Counted from the stretch's first letter, positions 17,509-29,000 are shown. The stretch is DNA of 61,021 bases from Fidelibacterota bacterium (GCA_016934035.1 JAFGTP010000006.1:1-61021); one strand, 5' to 3'. Translations and numbers: made by a program. The notes: generated from the letters alone by a model not told the origin.

Positions 17509-20500
17509 ATGAGCATATTTTCTTTTGTATCCAAGCTGTTTGGAACCTATTCCGACAGACAGATCAAAGGTATTTTACCGATAATTGATGAAATCAATCA
17601 GATTTATCCTTCCATGGAATCCCGGTCTATTGAAGATTTAAGGGCCCGCACTCAGGAATTTAAAGAAATGATTCGAAAGAAGTCCGAAGAATTTGAAGAA
17701 AAATTACTGGAACAGCGATTGTCCCTTAAAGAAGACAGAAAGCAACTGATTCAATATGAGAACTCCCTGCTTGATGAAATATTGCCTGAAGCCTATGCAA
17801 TGGTCAAGGAGGTTTGCCGCCGGATGATCGGCCAGAAATGGACTGCTGCAGGAGCAACCATCGAATGGAACATGGTACCTTATAATGTGCAACTAATTGG
17901 TGGTATCGCTTTACATCAGGGAAAAATAGCCGAAATGAAAACCGGTGAAGGTAAAACACTGGTCGCTTCCATGCCCATCTACTTAAATGCTCTAACCGGC
18001 CGCGGGGTCCATGTTGTCACGGTCAATGATTATCTGGCAAAACGGGATAGCCAATGGATGGGCCGCATCTATGAGGAATTGGGCCTAACCGTCGGTTGTA
18101 TTATCAATTCCATGTCGCCGGATGAACGAAAAAAAATTTACAACTGTGATATTGTTTACGGAACGAATAATGAACTGGGTTTTGATTATTTACGCGATAA
18201 TATGACCATGCAGCAGGAACACCAGGTTCATCGGGAATTTTTTTATTGTATTATCGATGAAGTGGATAATATTTTGATTGATGAAGCCCGGACACCCCTG
18301 ATCATTTCTGGGCCTGTAGCCAGTTCCGGTCATGAAAAATATGATCGACTAAACCCGTCCATTGAATCCCTGGTAAGATCGCAAAAATCCCTGGTCAATA
18401 ATATGCTTAACGATATTCCTTTGGCAGAGGAAGAGGGTAAAGAAAATCCGGAACTAGGCAAAATTCTGTACATTGCCCAGCAGGCAGATCCAAAGCATCG
18501 CCGGCTGAGAAAGTTGCTGGAAAATATGAGTTACCAAAAAATGGTCAAGGAAGCTGAAAAGGAATTTTTGCTGCTTACCAGCTCTAAGACGGGTAAGACA
18601 ATTTCTCAGGATGAATATTTCAAAGACCTTTATTTTTATATTGAAGAACAACAGCATTCAATCACTTTGACACCAAAGGGTGAAGAAAAATTATCAAAAC
18701 TGCTCAATATCAATGTTGAAGAATTGATTGTTCCGGATCTTGGATACGAATATGCAAAAATTGATGAAAGAAACGACCTTTCCGAAAACGATAAAGCCAG
18801 TGCAAAAATTGATATAGACAGAAAACACTCTGAAATTTCAGACAGGTTTCACAACATATCCCAATTACTTCGCGCTCATGCACTTTACCAGAAAGATGTG
18901 GAGTATGTCCTCCAGGATGACAAAGTCCAAATTGTAGATGAATTTACGGGAAGAATTTTACCTGGAAGAAGATATAGTGATGGCTTGCATCAGGCCATTG
19001 AAGCCAAAGAGAAGGTGAAGGTTGAAGCTGAAACCCAAACCTATGCAACCATTACCCTTCAGAATTATTTTCGAATGTATGAAAAACTGGCGGGTATGAC
19101 AGGTACTGCCATCACAGAAGCTGCGGAATTTGAAGATATTTATAAACTTCCTGTGCTGGAAATACCAACAAATAAGCCGGTTACAAGAATTGACAGGGAA
19201 GACCAGATTTATAAAACAAAACGTGAAAAATATAACGCCATTATTCGGGAAATTGAAGACCGTAATCAAAAAAGACAACCGGTCCTGGTCGGTACAACGA
19301 CAGTCGAAGTATCGGAGACCATTAGCCGAATGCTGAAAATCAGAAAAATACCCCATAATGTTTTGAACGCCAAAAACCATCAACGTGAATCTGAGATTGT
19401 CTCCCTGGCTGGTCAGCCTGGCGCTGTCACCATTGCGACCAACATGGCTGGTCGTGGAACTGATATAAAACTCGGCCCAGGCGTAAAAGAAATGGGCGGA
19501 TTATTTATTTTAGGTACTGAGCGGCATGAGTCCCGGCGAATTGATTTACAGTTAAGGGGGCGATCCGGCAGACAGGGCGATCCGGGAGAATCGATTTTTT
19601 TCCTCTCCCTTGAAGATGATCTGATGAGATTATTTAATAGTGATCGAATTATCTCAATTATGGACAGACTGGGAGTGGAAGAAGGCCAGGTGATTACTCA
19701 TCGAATGGTCAGTAAATCAATCGAACGGGCCCAGAAAAAAGTTGAAGGACGAAATTTCAGCATTCGAAAACATCTGTTGGAATATGATGACGTCATGAAC
19801 CAGCAGCGAGAGATTGTGTATGATCGCAGGAATTTTGCACTTAAAGGGAAAGACCTCAAAGAGGAATTGTTCGAAATACTTGAAGGCTTTATTGGCAGTA
19901 TTTTCGATGAAAATAGCGATGTTCGGGAAAAGCCGGAAAATTGGAACTGGGCCAGGATTAAAACGGAGTTTGTAAACACTTTGGGAATGGATTTTAAAGC
20001 AGAAGAATTCTACAATAAAAAACCGGAAGACATCAAAATGGTATTCATTGAAAAAGCCAGGGAAGTATATGAAACCAGAGAAAAGTATATTGGTCCTGAC
20101 CGAATTCGCTTTATGGAACGATATTTTACCACCCAGGTCATTGATGAAGCATGGAAAAACCACCTTTATTCGATGGACCAGTTAAAAGAGGGAATCAACT
20201 GGCGGGCTTACGGGCAGAAAGATCCTTTGCTGGAATATAAGGGCGAAGCTTTTCAGGCATTTAGTAGTATGCTGGATGATATAGACCTGAAAATTTTAAA
20301 ACTATGTTTCAGAACCATTATCAGAGAAACGGAAAACCTGCAGCAGAGAGCTGCTGTGCAAAATTTTCGTACGGTTCATCAGGATGCATCGGGAATGGGA
20401 CTCTCCGGCAGCAGTGGTGAGCAACAGGTGGGCAAAATGCAGCCTGTCCATGTTGAAAAGCAAGTGGGCAGAAATGATCCTTGCCCCTGTGGGTCGGGTA

Positions 20501-20535
20501 AAAAATTTAAAAAATGTCATGGAAAAGATTTATAA
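17509..20535 (+). CDS. secA: Preprotein translocase ATPase SecA, long form
   Basis: 1008 residues. ATPase motor of Sec export, acting at the inner membrane with SecY. Walker A MKTGEGKTL (about residues 143-151), DEVD box (IIDEVDNILIDEART near 247-261), TNMAGRGTDIKLG and GRSGRQGDPG helicase motifs are all present. An insertion of about 100 residues (roughly 272-380) in nucleotide-binding domain 1 makes it longer than E. coli SecA and resembles FCB-group proteins. The C-terminal zinc/SecB-binding motif CPCGSGKKFKKCH is intact. Confidence 0.97.
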   Translation: MSIFSFVSKLFGTYSDRQIKGILPIIDEINQIYPSMESRSIEDLRARTQEFKEMIRKKSEEFEEKLLEQRLSLKEDRKQLIQYENSLLDEILPEAYAMVKEVCRRMIGQKWTAAGATIEWNMVPYNVQLIGGIALHQGKIAEMKTGEGKTLVASMPIYLNALTGRGVHVVTVNDYLAKRDSQWMGRIYEELGLTVGCIINSMSPDERKKIYNCDIVYGTNNELGFDYLRDNMTMQQEHQVHREFFYCIIDEVDNILIDEARTPLIISGPVASSGHEKYDRLNPSIESLVRSQKSLVNNMLNDIPLAEEEGKENPELGKILYIAQQADPKHRRLRKLLENMSYQKMVKEAEKEFLLLTSSKTGKTISQDEYFKDLYFYIEEQQHSITLTPKGEEKLSKLLNINVEELIVPDLGYEYAKIDERNDLSENDKASAKIDIDRKHSEISDRFHNISQLLRAHALYQKDVEYVLQDDKVQIVDEFTGRILPGRRYSDGLHQAIEAKEKVKVEAETQTYATITLQNYFRMYEKLAGMTGTAITEAAEFEDIYKLPVLEIPTNKPVTRIDREDQIYKTKREKYNAIIREIEDRNQKRQPVLVGTTTVEVSETISRMLKIRKIPHNVLNAKNHQRESEIVSLAGQPGAVTIATNMAGRGTDIKLGPGVKEMGGLFILGTERHESRRIDLQLRGRSGRQGDPGESIFFLSLEDDLMRLFNSDRIISIMDRLGVEEGQVITHRMVSKSIERAQKKVEGRNFSIRKHLLEYDDVMNQQREIVYDRRNFALKGKDLKEELFEILEGFIGSIFDENSDVREKPENWNWARIKTEFVNTLGMDFKAEEFYNKKPEDIKMVFIEKAREVYETREKYIGPDRIRFMERYFTTQVIDEAWKNHLYSMDQLKEGINWRAYGQKDPLLEYKGEAFQAFSSMLDDIDLKILKLCFRTIIRETENLQQRAAVQNFRTVHQDASGMGLSGSSGEQQVGKMQPVHVEKQVGRNDPCPCGSGKKFKKCHGKDL

Positions 20536-20581
20536 AATTAATTTTCCATAAACAAAAAATGGCGAAAAGGTTAAATAGTGT

Positions 20582-20610
20582 TTGACTTATTGTGAAAATA
20601 ATGATAATTT
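20582..20610 (+). promoter_or_regulatory. Candidate promoter of tRNA-Leu
   Basis: TTGACT at 20582-20587 is followed, after 17 bases, by TAATTT at 20605-20610 (a GATAAT at 20603 is the alternative with a 15-base spacer). The predicted transcription start is about 10 bases before the tRNA 5' end at 20626. Judged by eye from sigma-70 consensus only. Confidence 0.5.
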
Positions 20611-20625
20611 TCGCCCGTTCTTTGA

Positions 20626-20707
20626 GCCGTGGTGGTGGAATTGGCAGACACGCTAGACTTAGGATCTAGTGCCTATCGGTGTGAGAGTTCGAGTCTCTCC
20701 CGCGGCA
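20626..20707 (+). tRNA. tRNA-Leu (anticodon UAG)
   Basis: 82 bases. The acceptor stem GCCGTGG pairs with CCGCGGC (one G-U), followed by discriminator A. The anticodon stem CTAGA/TCTAG encloses the loop CTTAGGA, giving anticodon TAG, which reads CUN leucine codons. The T arm is GAGAG TTCGAGT CTCTC, and the long variable arm (class II) fits leucine. The 3' CCA is not encoded. It lies between secA and tig with its own candidate promoter. Confidence 0.95.
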
Positions 20708-20727
20708 CTTAATAAAAGGGTTAATAA

Positions 20728-21981
20728 ATGAAAACAGAATTAGAAAAGATCAATGATGTTGAAAGATTGCTGAAAGTTACTTTTGAGTGGAATGAAGTTC
20801 AGGGAGACTATGAGCAATTGGTGATGAATTTGAGAAAAAATTTTAAACTGGATGGCTTTCGCCCGGGCAAAGTGCCGGTATCCATTGCGAAAAAACATCT
20901 GGCGGCACGAATTCAATACGAATTTATAAACACTATGATCGAGAAAACCTTTGATGAAGCCGTAAAAGATACCGGAATTCTGGATTATATCGGCTCGTCA
21001 CTGGAAGATGTCAGTTTTGAAGAAAACAAACCCTTGACCTATGATATAAAAATTGAAGTTGATCCTGAAATCGTCCTGCCAGACTATAAAAAAGGACTTA
21101 GTGTCCAGAAAAAAGAATATATTATTGAGGAACGCGATATTCAGCAATATATTGATGCTGTCATAAAAGAGAGAGCCGAAATAGAAAAAGTCAGCGGAAC
21201 AATTGAATCCGGTTATTTTGTGACGGTTGACCTTGTCAATGATCAGGGGTCCCGGCAGGAAGATATAAAATGGGAAGTCGGTACCACGCCACTGGACGGG
21301 GATGTTGAGAAAGCATTTATCGGTAAAAAAGCAGGTGATGAATTTAAAGTGGTATTGACAATCAAGAATAAAAGTTCTGAAAATACTGTATTTATTAAAA
21401 ATGTAGAAAAGCACTTATATCCGGAAATCAATGATGAATGGGTAAAAACTAATCTTGAAACCGTAGACACCCTCGAAGCTTGGAAAAAGCAGATTTATGA
21501 TTCAATTGCAAAAGAAATGGGCGATCGCGCCAAATATGAATTTGAACAAAATATCAAAAACTGGTTCAGGGATAATATCAAGGTTACTCTGCCCAAAGCA
21601 CGTATTGAAAATTATCTGGAAAATATGGTCACCCAGTTCAATTACCAACGTGGCGGAAAAAGCAATATCAATCCCGCAGACATAAAACATTTCTATAGAC
21701 CTCAGGCTGAAGAATCGGTCAGATGGTTTCTGATTGAAGAAAAGATTAAAGAGGATGAAGGTCTGGATGTCACTTCAGAGGATTTTGAAGCAAAAATAGA
21801 TGAAATGCTAGCCCTGTACCCTGAAGATCAAAAGGATTCCTTCAGGAATATTTACAAACAGGAAAATTATAGAAAACAATTGGAATTGCAGATTTTATCC
21901 GAGAAGATTTTTGCCCATATTAACGAATTTGTAAAAGTTGAAATTGAAAAAGTAAAATTAAGTGATTTAACCCAAAATTAA
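20728..21981 (+). CDS. tig: Trigger factor
   Basis: Ribosome-bound chaperone with peptidyl-prolyl isomerase activity, 417 residues. The ribosome-binding loop is recognised by [17 protein letters not shown] (signature GFRxGKxP, about residues 46-62). The FKBP-like domain covers roughly residues 150-240, and the helical C-terminal domain follows. It is shorter than E. coli trigger factor (432) but complete. clpP follows after two bases, the common tig-clpP pairing. Confidence 0.93.
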   Translation: MKTELEKINDVERLLKVTFEWNEVQGDYEQLVMNLRKNFKLDGFRPGKVPVSIAKKHLAARIQYEFINTMIEKTFDEAVKDTGILDYIGSSLEDVSFEENKPLTYDIKIEVDPEIVLPDYKKGLSVQKKEYIIEERDIQQYIDAVIKERAEIEKVSGTIESGYFVTVDLVNDQGSRQEDIKWEVGTTPLDGDVEKAFIGKKAGDEFKVVLTIKNKSSENTVFIKNVEKHLYPEINDEWVKTNLETVDTLEAWKKQIYDSIAKEMGDRAKYEFEQNIKNWFRDNIKVTLPKARIENYLENMVTQFNYQRGGKSNINPADIKHFYRPQAEESVRWFLIEEKIKEDEGLDVTSEDFEAKIDEMLALYPEDQKDSFRNIYKQENYRKQLELQILSEKIFAHINEFVKVEIEKVKLSDLTQN

Positions 21982-21983
21982 CC

Positions 21984-22601
21984 ATGATTCATAATAAACG
22001 CTCACCTGAAAATTCTATACTGGTTCCCATGGTGGTTGAACAAACCGATCGGGGTGAGCGGTCCTTTGATATATACTCCCGCCTCTTAAAAGAACGAATA
22101 ATTTTTTTAGGAACGGTTATCGATGATAATGTTGCCAATCTTGTTATTGCGCAATTATTATTTTTACAATCAGAAGATTCAGAAACTGATATTTCCATCT
22201 ATATCAACAGCCCGGGCGGCTCAGTGACTGCCGGCATGGCTATTCTGGACACCATGAATTTTATTACGCCGGATGTATCGACTATTTGTGTCGGACAGGC
22301 TGCAAGTATGGGCGCTATTTTATTAGCAGGCGGACAAAAGGGAAAACGCAAAATTCTTCCCAACAGTCGCGTAATGATCCATCAGCCATTGGGTGGTATA
22401 GAAGGCCAGGCTGCAGATATCGAGATTCATGCCAAGGAAATCATTTCCATTCGGAATCGGATTAATGAATTGCTCAGTGAGATGACAGGCAAAACTGTTG
22501 ACCAGATTAATAAAGATTCTGATCGCAATTATTTTATGAATGCTCAGGAAGCCTTGAAATACGGGCTTGTAGACCAAATAATCTCCCCTCGAAAAAAATA
22601 A
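21984..22601 (+). CDS. clpP: ATP-dependent Clp protease proteolytic subunit, Ser-His-Asn triad
   Basis: 205 residues, serine peptidase that forms a tetradecameric chamber fed by ClpX or ClpA. The nucleophile is S108 (GQAASMGA) and the general base H133 (MIHQPLGG). Alignment by eye with E. coli ClpP (H122 ... D171) puts N182 of KDSDRNYF at the triad aspartate position; the codon is AAT at 22527-22529. The rest of the family signature ([25 protein letters not shown]) is intact. clpX does not follow; the next gene is a TonB receptor. Confidence 0.95.
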   Translation: MIHNKRSPENSILVPMVVEQTDRGERSFDIYSRLLKERIIFLGTVIDDNVANLVIAQLLFLQSEDSETDISIYINSPGGSVTAGMAILDTMNFITPDVSTICVGQAASMGAILLAGGQKGKRKILPNSRVMIHQPLGGIEGQAADIEIHAKEIISIRNRINELLSEMTGKTVDQINKDSDRNYFMNAQEALKYGLVDQIISPRKK

Positions 22602-22622
22602 TCCATTTAAGATAAAAACTTC

Positions 22623-22652
22623 TTGACTTAGATGTTTCCTTCCTGTTATATT
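22623..22652 (+). promoter_or_regulatory. Candidate promoter of the TonB receptor operon
   Basis: TTGACT at 22623-22628 and TATATT at 22647-22652, with an 18-base spacer, lie just after clpP. The start would be near 22659, giving a leader of about 300 bases before the receptor gene at 22958. Identified by eye. Confidence 0.45.
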
Positions 22653-22790
22653 TCTAAAGGAGAGAGGAAATAAAACGAGATAAAGTTTTATTACAAAATT
22701 ATGAGAGAAGGACAAAATAGAAAATTATTAAATTGTATTTCAAAGGGGTTAGTTAATACAGTTTAGATTTCTATTTTTTTATTATATAAT

Positions 22791-22858
22791 GGAGGATTAG
22801 TATGGTGCGAGGATTACATTCCAATAAGCTTTTCACTCCTAGAAAAATTTATATATAG
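22791..22858 (+). repeat. Duplicated RBS/start region with an 18-codon ORF
   Basis: Bases 22791-22815 match 22947-22971 at 23 of 25 positions; this second copy is the ribosome-binding site and first codons of the TonB receptor. The first copy opens an ORF of 18 codons (ATG 22802, TAG 22856-22858) starting MVRG, like the receptor's MVRR, then diverging. It is either the remnant of a duplicated gene start or an upstream leader ORF. A further 21-codon ORF without a good ribosome-binding site begins at 22701. Confidence 0.55.
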
Positions 22859-22860
22859 CC

Positions 22861-22913
22861 AATAAGTGATGAATTGTAATCTGTTGTCTGGTACACAACA
22901 GAAGTTCATTATT
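22861..22913 (+). promoter_or_regulatory. Leader hairpin upstream of the TonB receptor
   Basis: A perfect 8-base stem TCTGTTGT/ACAACAGA (22880-22887 with 22895-22902) encloses a seven-base loop. Flanking AATAA...TGAA (22861-22873) can extend it by pairing with TTCATTATT (22905-22913) across a four-base bulge. There is no U-tract, so it does not look like a terminator; it sits between the duplicated start and the true start. Function unknown. Confidence 0.4.
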
Positions 22914-22957
22914 TATATAGAAAATAGATCGTATTAACTTTAATAAGGAGGATTAGT

Positions 22958-25900
22958 ATGGTACGACGATTTAATTTAATTTTTATCTTGTTGTTTATTC
23001 CTTTGTTCCTGTTTGCAGGCGAAGGAAAAATAGCAGGTACAGTTGTTGATAAGGCAACTGGCAATCCCTTGGCAGGGGTAAACATCATCGTTGAAGATGC
23101 TGCGTACACCTTGGGATCTGCAAGTGATATGAACGGTTATTATGCCATTATCAGTGTGCCGGACGGTGTTTACACAGTTCGTGCTACTTATATGGGCAAA
23201 AAGACCGTGCGTATCTCCAATGTCCGTGTTTCTTCCGGATTAACCACAGAACTTACCTTTGAGCTGGAAGATGTTGTGCTCGAAGGAGAAGTTGTTGAAG
23301 TTACCGCCGAAAGAAAACTCTTCAGAAAAGATGCAACTTCCAATGTCGGCATTGCTGATGCGGAACAGATCGAAAACTTGCCTGTTCGCGGCACCCAGGC
23401 CCTCATTGAAAACATGGCCGGTGTTGTTGTGCAGGATGGTAATGTTCACATTCGTGGTGGTCGTGATGACGAAGTTGGCTACTATGTCAACGGAGTTTCC
23501 ACAATTGACCCCACCAGAAACACGCAAGCTGTGCATGTCATTACTGAAGCCGTCGAAGAAATTCAGGTGTTGACCGGTGGTTATACTGCTGAAATGGGTG
23601 GTGCCACTTCCGGTATTGTAAAGACTGAATTGAAAGACGGAAGCCCAAAATTAACCGGTTCGGTTGACGTCAGGGCTGATGGCTTTGGTGATCCTGAAGA
23701 GGGTAATGAGTTTCTCAATACCTATACTTATGGCCATCAAACGGGAGTTGTCACATTGAGTGGACCTTTAGTTTCTGACAAAATCACTTTTTTTGTTGCT
23801 GGTGAATATGAAAACAAAGATGATGGTCTGGTCAGATTCAGTGATGGATTTGAATTCAAAGAGATGATTGACATGAGCCCTTACAATGCTGTAAAGGATA
23901 CTGTTGATTTAATCTATCCCGATGGTTTTACACCCAAAGAAGGTTTTAAAAGAGGTTCTATGAACGGAACCTTAACCTTTGATTTGCCCATCAGAGTAAC
24001 TCTGGGTGGCATGTATCAGAACCAAAGACAGGATGTGTCCAGTGCTCCGATGCTGAGCCTTTTGAATGACAGAGTTCCCTATAATGACTATACATCAACC
24101 TTGTTAACCGCAAAATTGACCAAAACCTTTTCATCAACTTCATTGTTTGAAGTGAAATTAAGTTATTTTGGATCCACTTTTGAACGTGGCGATGGCTGGT
24201 TTGACCATGATTGGGAAAAATATTATGACAGTGCTGCGGTTTATGATTATTCTGCAAAACATTATGATGAACCGGTTGCTTACAGAGATGCCTGGAGGCC
24301 AAAGTATAATTATAGCATTCATGGATTTCCTGTAAACAGACCCGGTGCCCCCAATAATTATTATTTCATTGAAAAACAGAATTATATTGGCGCCACTGCT
24401 GATTACAAAATTCAGCTTGGTAAGCACCATGAAATTAAAACAGGTATTGACTACAGAATATATACGATCCGATCTTTTGATATCGCACCGTCCGTCATGC
24501 AATATGCTGCTACAGATGGCACAATGCCTTTCAAAACCTACGGTAGTATCGATGCTGTTCCGGTAGACCTATGGAACCTCAATGGTGGTGTGGATGCTTA
24601 TGGATTTGATCTGTATGGAAATGAAATTGATGAAGATAAAGAATACAGAAGTGAAGACGGTACTCTATTAGTCGTCACAGAAGCACCGAAAAAGCCGGTC
24701 AATTTTTCTGCTTATCTGCAGGATAAGATCGAATACAATGATTTGATTGTTAACGCCGGTCTCAGACTGGATTATTTTGATGCCGATGACAAAGACCTCA
24801 AAGATCCGGAAAATCCTACAGTAGACAAAGATGCCCAGATGTTGGCTGATGAAGCCTGGGAAGAAAGCGGCCCTTTTATTGAATTACAACCCAGACTTGG
24901 TTTTTCATTCCCCACAGGCCCGAAGACGGTATTTTACCTGCAATATGGTAAATTCACCCAGATGCCTGAATACAGCAACATGTATACAAGCACTCCCTTC
25001 ACACTGGCTCGTCAGGTCGTTCGTCAGGGATATTATTTTTTGAATCCGGTGGGCTTTGGTCTTGATCCAATCAGAACAACTAACTATGAGTTGGGTTGGA
25101 GACAGCAGATTGCGGATAATGCAGCCTTGGAAGTAACTGCTTTTTATAAAAACATCAAAGGCTTGATTCAGACCATCAAAACCCTTCCGGATCCCGGTTC
25201 AGATATTCCCGGAACCTATATGCGTCTGGAAAATGGTGACTTCGCTACCAATAAAGGTCTGGAAATGCGTCTGACTTTACGCAGATCCAACAGACTCCAG
25301 GGACAGGTTAACTATACCTATACCGATGCTGAAGGTACGGCTTCCAACAGTACCGCCAACCAGGCTGCCGTGTACAGCAACACCGTATTGCCGACAACTA
25401 TCAATCCGTTGGATTATTCACAGAAACATACCGGTTCTATCAACCTGGATTATCGTTTCGGTAAAAATGATGGTGGTCCTGTATTATCACAGTTAGGTAT
25501 TAATTTGCTGATGAAATTTTCAAGCGGACATCCTTTTACCTATGTCTATGCTGATATTGGTGGTCAGGCTGATCCATATACTGCTGGTATTGATTATATG
25601 GATGATACAAGAACCCGTCACGCCCTCGAACCGGTTGGTTCTTCAACAACACCCTGGACTTTTACCACTGATTTAAGGTTGGACAAATCCTTTGATATCG
25701 GTCGTTTTAAAGCCACCGCTTATATAATTGTCAATAATCTTTTTAACAAGAAAAATGTGCTGAACGTCTATGAATCGACTGGCTCTGCTGATAATGATGG
25801 CTTCCTGTCAGATTTGGAAAGATCTCAGAGTACCATCAATAGTTATGGTGGTCAGAATTATATAGATATGTACAGAGCTATTAACCTGAAAAATGGACAA

Positions 25901-25978
25901 GCCTATTGGAACAGTATTGGACGTCAACTTTGGGACAACCCGAGACAGATCCATTTCGGTATTAAGTTTTCATTCTAA
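22958..25978 (+). CDS. TonB-dependent outer-membrane receptor with carboxypeptidase-regulatory-like domain
   Basis: 1006 residues. Signal peptide (1-21, ending FLFAG), then a carboxypeptidase-regulatory-like beta-sandwich (about 24-110: KIAGTVVDKATGNPLAGVNI), a plug domain (about 125-230, with LPVRGTQALIENMAGVVVQ and IHIRGG-like VHIRGGRDDEVGYYVNG), and a C-terminal 22-strand-type barrel ending in the aromatic residue F. Expected to import or bind a large ligand, or anchor a partner, using TonB energy. AAGGAGG precedes the ATG. It leads a three-gene run with a T9SS-tailed protein and a PorV-like protein. Ligand unknown; no SusD gene is adjacent. Confidence 0.87.
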   Translation: MVRRFNLIFILLFIPLFLFAGEGKIAGTVVDKATGNPLAGVNIIVEDAAYTLGSASDMNGYYAIISVPDGVYTVRATYMGKKTVRISNVRVSSGLTTELTFELEDVVLEGEVVEVTAERKLFRKDATSNVGIADAEQIENLPVRGTQALIENMAGVVVQDGNVHIRGGRDDEVGYYVNGVSTIDPTRNTQAVHVITEAVEEIQVLTGGYTAEMGGATSGIVKTELKDGSPKLTGSVDVRADGFGDPEEGNEFLNTYTYGHQTGVVTLSGPLVSDKITFFVAGEYENKDDGLVRFSDGFEFKEMIDMSPYNAVKDTVDLIYPDGFTPKEGFKRGSMNGTLTFDLPIRVTLGGMYQNQRQDVSSAPMLSLLNDRVPYNDYTSTLLTAKLTKTFSSTSLFEVKLSYFGSTFERGDGWFDHDWEKYYDSAAVYDYSAKHYDEPVAYRDAWRPKYNYSIHGFPVNRPGAPNNYYFIEKQNYIGATADYKIQLGKHHEIKTGIDYRIYTIRSFDIAPSVMQYAATDGTMPFKTYGSIDAVPVDLWNLNGGVDAYGFDLYGNEIDEDKEYRSEDGTLLVVTEAPKKPVNFSAYLQDKIEYNDLIVNAGLRLDYFDADDKDLKDPENPTVDKDAQMLADEAWEESGPFIELQPRLGFSFPTGPKTVFYLQYGKFTQMPEYSNMYTSTPFTLARQVVRQGYYFLNPVGFGLDPIRTTNYELGWRQQIADNAALEVTAFYKNIKGLIQTIKTLPDPGSDIPGTYMRLENGDFATNKGLEMRLTLRRSNRLQGQVNYTYTDAEGTASNSTANQAAVYSNTVLPTTINPLDYSQKHTGSINLDYRFGKNDGGPVLSQLGINLLMKFSSGHPFTYVYADIGGQADPYTAGIDYMDDTRTRHALEPVGSSTTPWTFTTDLRLDKSFDIGRFKATAYIIVNNLFNKKNVLNVYESTGSADNDGFLSDLERSQSTINSYGGQNYIDMYRAINLKNGQAYWNSIGRQLWDNPRQIHFGIKFSF

Positions 25979-26019
25979 TCTTGTGTCAACAGAAAAATTA
26001 GCTCTAAGGAGATAAAAAT

Positions 26020-29000
26020 ATGAAAAAATTTAAAATAGTGATGACATTATTGATTGTAATAGGTCTTGCTATGGGATTGATGGCCCGGGAACCGGAAGGT
26101 TTCGTGCCGACGCCTTTGGCAAAGACAAGTCTGAATCAGACAAACAGAACAATGTCTAATATTTCCAACTGGGGATATTGGATGTATTCAACTGGAAAAT
26201 CTGCCCAGAAACCCAATGGTAATTCCGGTGGTGTTTATCCCAGAGGAACAGCCGGAGCTATTTATCAGGATGGTCTGGTATGGGGCGGAAAATTCGCTGG
26301 CCAGTCAAATGATATTCGTCTGGGTGGTGTTACTTATTCCATCGGTACTGTTGGCGGTTGGATCAATGCAGACGGAACAGCCGCTTCCCCTAGTGACCCC
26401 AGAGTTAAAATCTGGCGTATTCGTCCCGATTGGGAAACCCTGACCTATGATCAGGTCCGTCAGGATGCGATGGAACTGAATGAACTGGAAAAACCCGGCG
26501 ATGTTACTGACGCTATGTGTCAGGCAGTGATCGACCAGTACAAAGAAGACTGGGAAAACTGGCCGGTAGACCTGGGTGCACCCTACATTGATGTCGATGG
26601 TGACGGTCAATATAATGGCAATGACTATCCGGGTATTGCAGACGCTGACCAAGTGGTATGGCTGGTCACCAATGACCTTGATCGTACCGCCTGTTTAAGT
26701 CTCGGCGGATCCGAACCCATGGGTATAGAATTGCAGATCACAGCCTGGGCCTATGCACAGCCTGGCGCTCGTTTGGGACAAATTGTCTTTAAAAAATATA
26801 AATTCATCAATAAATCAGGACAAGACATAACAGATGTGTATGTATCTCAATGGTGCGACCCTGATTTAGGTTCTGCTTCTGATGACTATGTTGGTTGTGA
26901 CACCACGCTAAGCTTAGGCTTCGCCTATAATGGTGGTCCTACTGATAATGATTATACATCTTTCGGGCTGGCTCCCGCCGCTATTGGTTATGACTTTTTC
27001 CAGGGACCACTGGTTGATGGTGTGGCAGGACAGGATGTCAACAGAAATGGTATCGATGATGCCGATGATTACGCTGTCTTTGATTTAAAACAGGTTGGCC
27101 CCGGTAAAGTGAATTTACCGATGTCCTCTTTTGGTTGGTTTGCCGCTGGTTCACCGATCTCTGACCCAACACTGGGTGAATATGAAGGCACACTGCAATG
27201 GTACAACCTGATGAGTGGTTATAAACCGACTGATGATGTTTTAAATCCTTCACCCTGGACCTTAGGAAACATTGAAGGTAATCCAACCACGAAATTCCCC
27301 TTGGCCGGAGACCCGGTTGCAGGGACAGGTTACATCGATGGTGCAGATTCCTATTTCCCTCCCGGTGACCGTCGTATGTGTCTGACTTCCGGACCCTTTA
27401 ATTTTCCCAATGGTGCAACCCAGGAAGTTGTTGTGGCTGTTGTCGGTGGTCTGGGTGACAACAACCTCAGTTCACTTGCAGATCTGAAACTGACGGATGA
27501 AATAGCTCAAACCCTTTATAATAAAGCCTTTGCTGGTATTCCAAAAGCACCCAAAGGACCTGAAGCTGGAGTTATTCCTTTTGAAGATGAAATCATCATT
27601 GACTGGGGTTCTAACCTCACCGCTGTTGCAGCTACTGAAGATCCGGTAATTGCCGGCTATGCTTTTGAAGGTTACAATGTTTACCAGTTGCCTTCAGCTT
27701 CCTCTTCAATTGATGAAGCCTTGAAAATCGCTACTTTTGACCTGGTCAATGGCGTCACTACCATTATGGGAAAAAAGTTTCTGTCTCAGTATGGGGCTGA
27801 AGTCTTAGTACCGGTTCAAAAAGGTTTAGATAATGGTGTAAAACGCTTCATGAAAATAGAAAAAGATTATATTACAGGCAAACCGCTCTACGAAGGCAAA
27901 ACCTACTATTTTGCGGTAACTGCCTATAACTATAATGCTGCTCCTACTCTGATCGAAGCCCAGACCCTGGAATCTGCAATGATCGGACAGTCCGTCACAG
28001 TCCAGGAATCCAAACCGGGTGACCAGATGAGTGAGGAACACGGAAATGTATTTGAAATCACTCACAACGGGCCCAGCGATGGCCAGGTCAGTGTCCAGGT
28101 CATTGATCCGAACAAACTGACCGGTGAATCCTACACCGTTTTCTTCGAACTGGATTTAGATACAAACTCTGCCACTTATAATGAATATGTGTGGGGCGTC
28201 AAAGATGCTTCCGGCAATGTTAAATTTCACGGCCAGCCTCAGGCAGCTTCCCTGGATGCAGCAACCGACGCACCGATTTTTGACGGTGTTCAGGTCAGAG
28301 TATCCGGCCCTGCTTTGGGTGTCAAGGCCATCTATGAAACCGATGCCGATGGCAATATTGTTGACCCAAAAGTAACTCCTTTCTTTGGAGCCAGTTTAGG
28401 AACCACCGGATACCTGCTCTCCAACCGTTATGGTGGAATTGACAACGCCGGTACCAGCAGAGATTTTGACCGTTTCAATTACTGGGGAATGGACGATCTG
28501 GAAATTGATTTTACAGAACAGTCTCTGACCTGGGATTATATCAATGAAACAGTCCACATGGACCCGGCAACCGGATCAGCCACCTATGCGCCCTTCTCAA
28601 TGTATCGCTATGTTTTTGCTACCAATACAAAATTGAGATTATTCGCCGGTTATTGGGATGCCGATGGCAGCGGAACATGGAATATGCCCTACAATGAAGA
28701 TGGCACACCTCAGTGGGAAGGCCCAATCTATCATGCACCCAGTTATGAACCGGTTTATGCCTGGGTTGGTGCCGATGCAAGTGGCATTGAAATTCCCTAT
28801 GATCCGGCCAAAGAAGCCCAGTATATTGCTGACAATAGTTTACTGACCTCAGCCGGTGCAACATGGGGTGGCGGTAACCATCCGGTTATCCATTATCCCT
28901 ATGTAACAGCCACATTGTTTACCATGTATCTGGACGGAGCAACACCTCCTTTCGGCCACAAAGTTTATTTTGCACTGAATAAACCCAACACCGACCAGGA

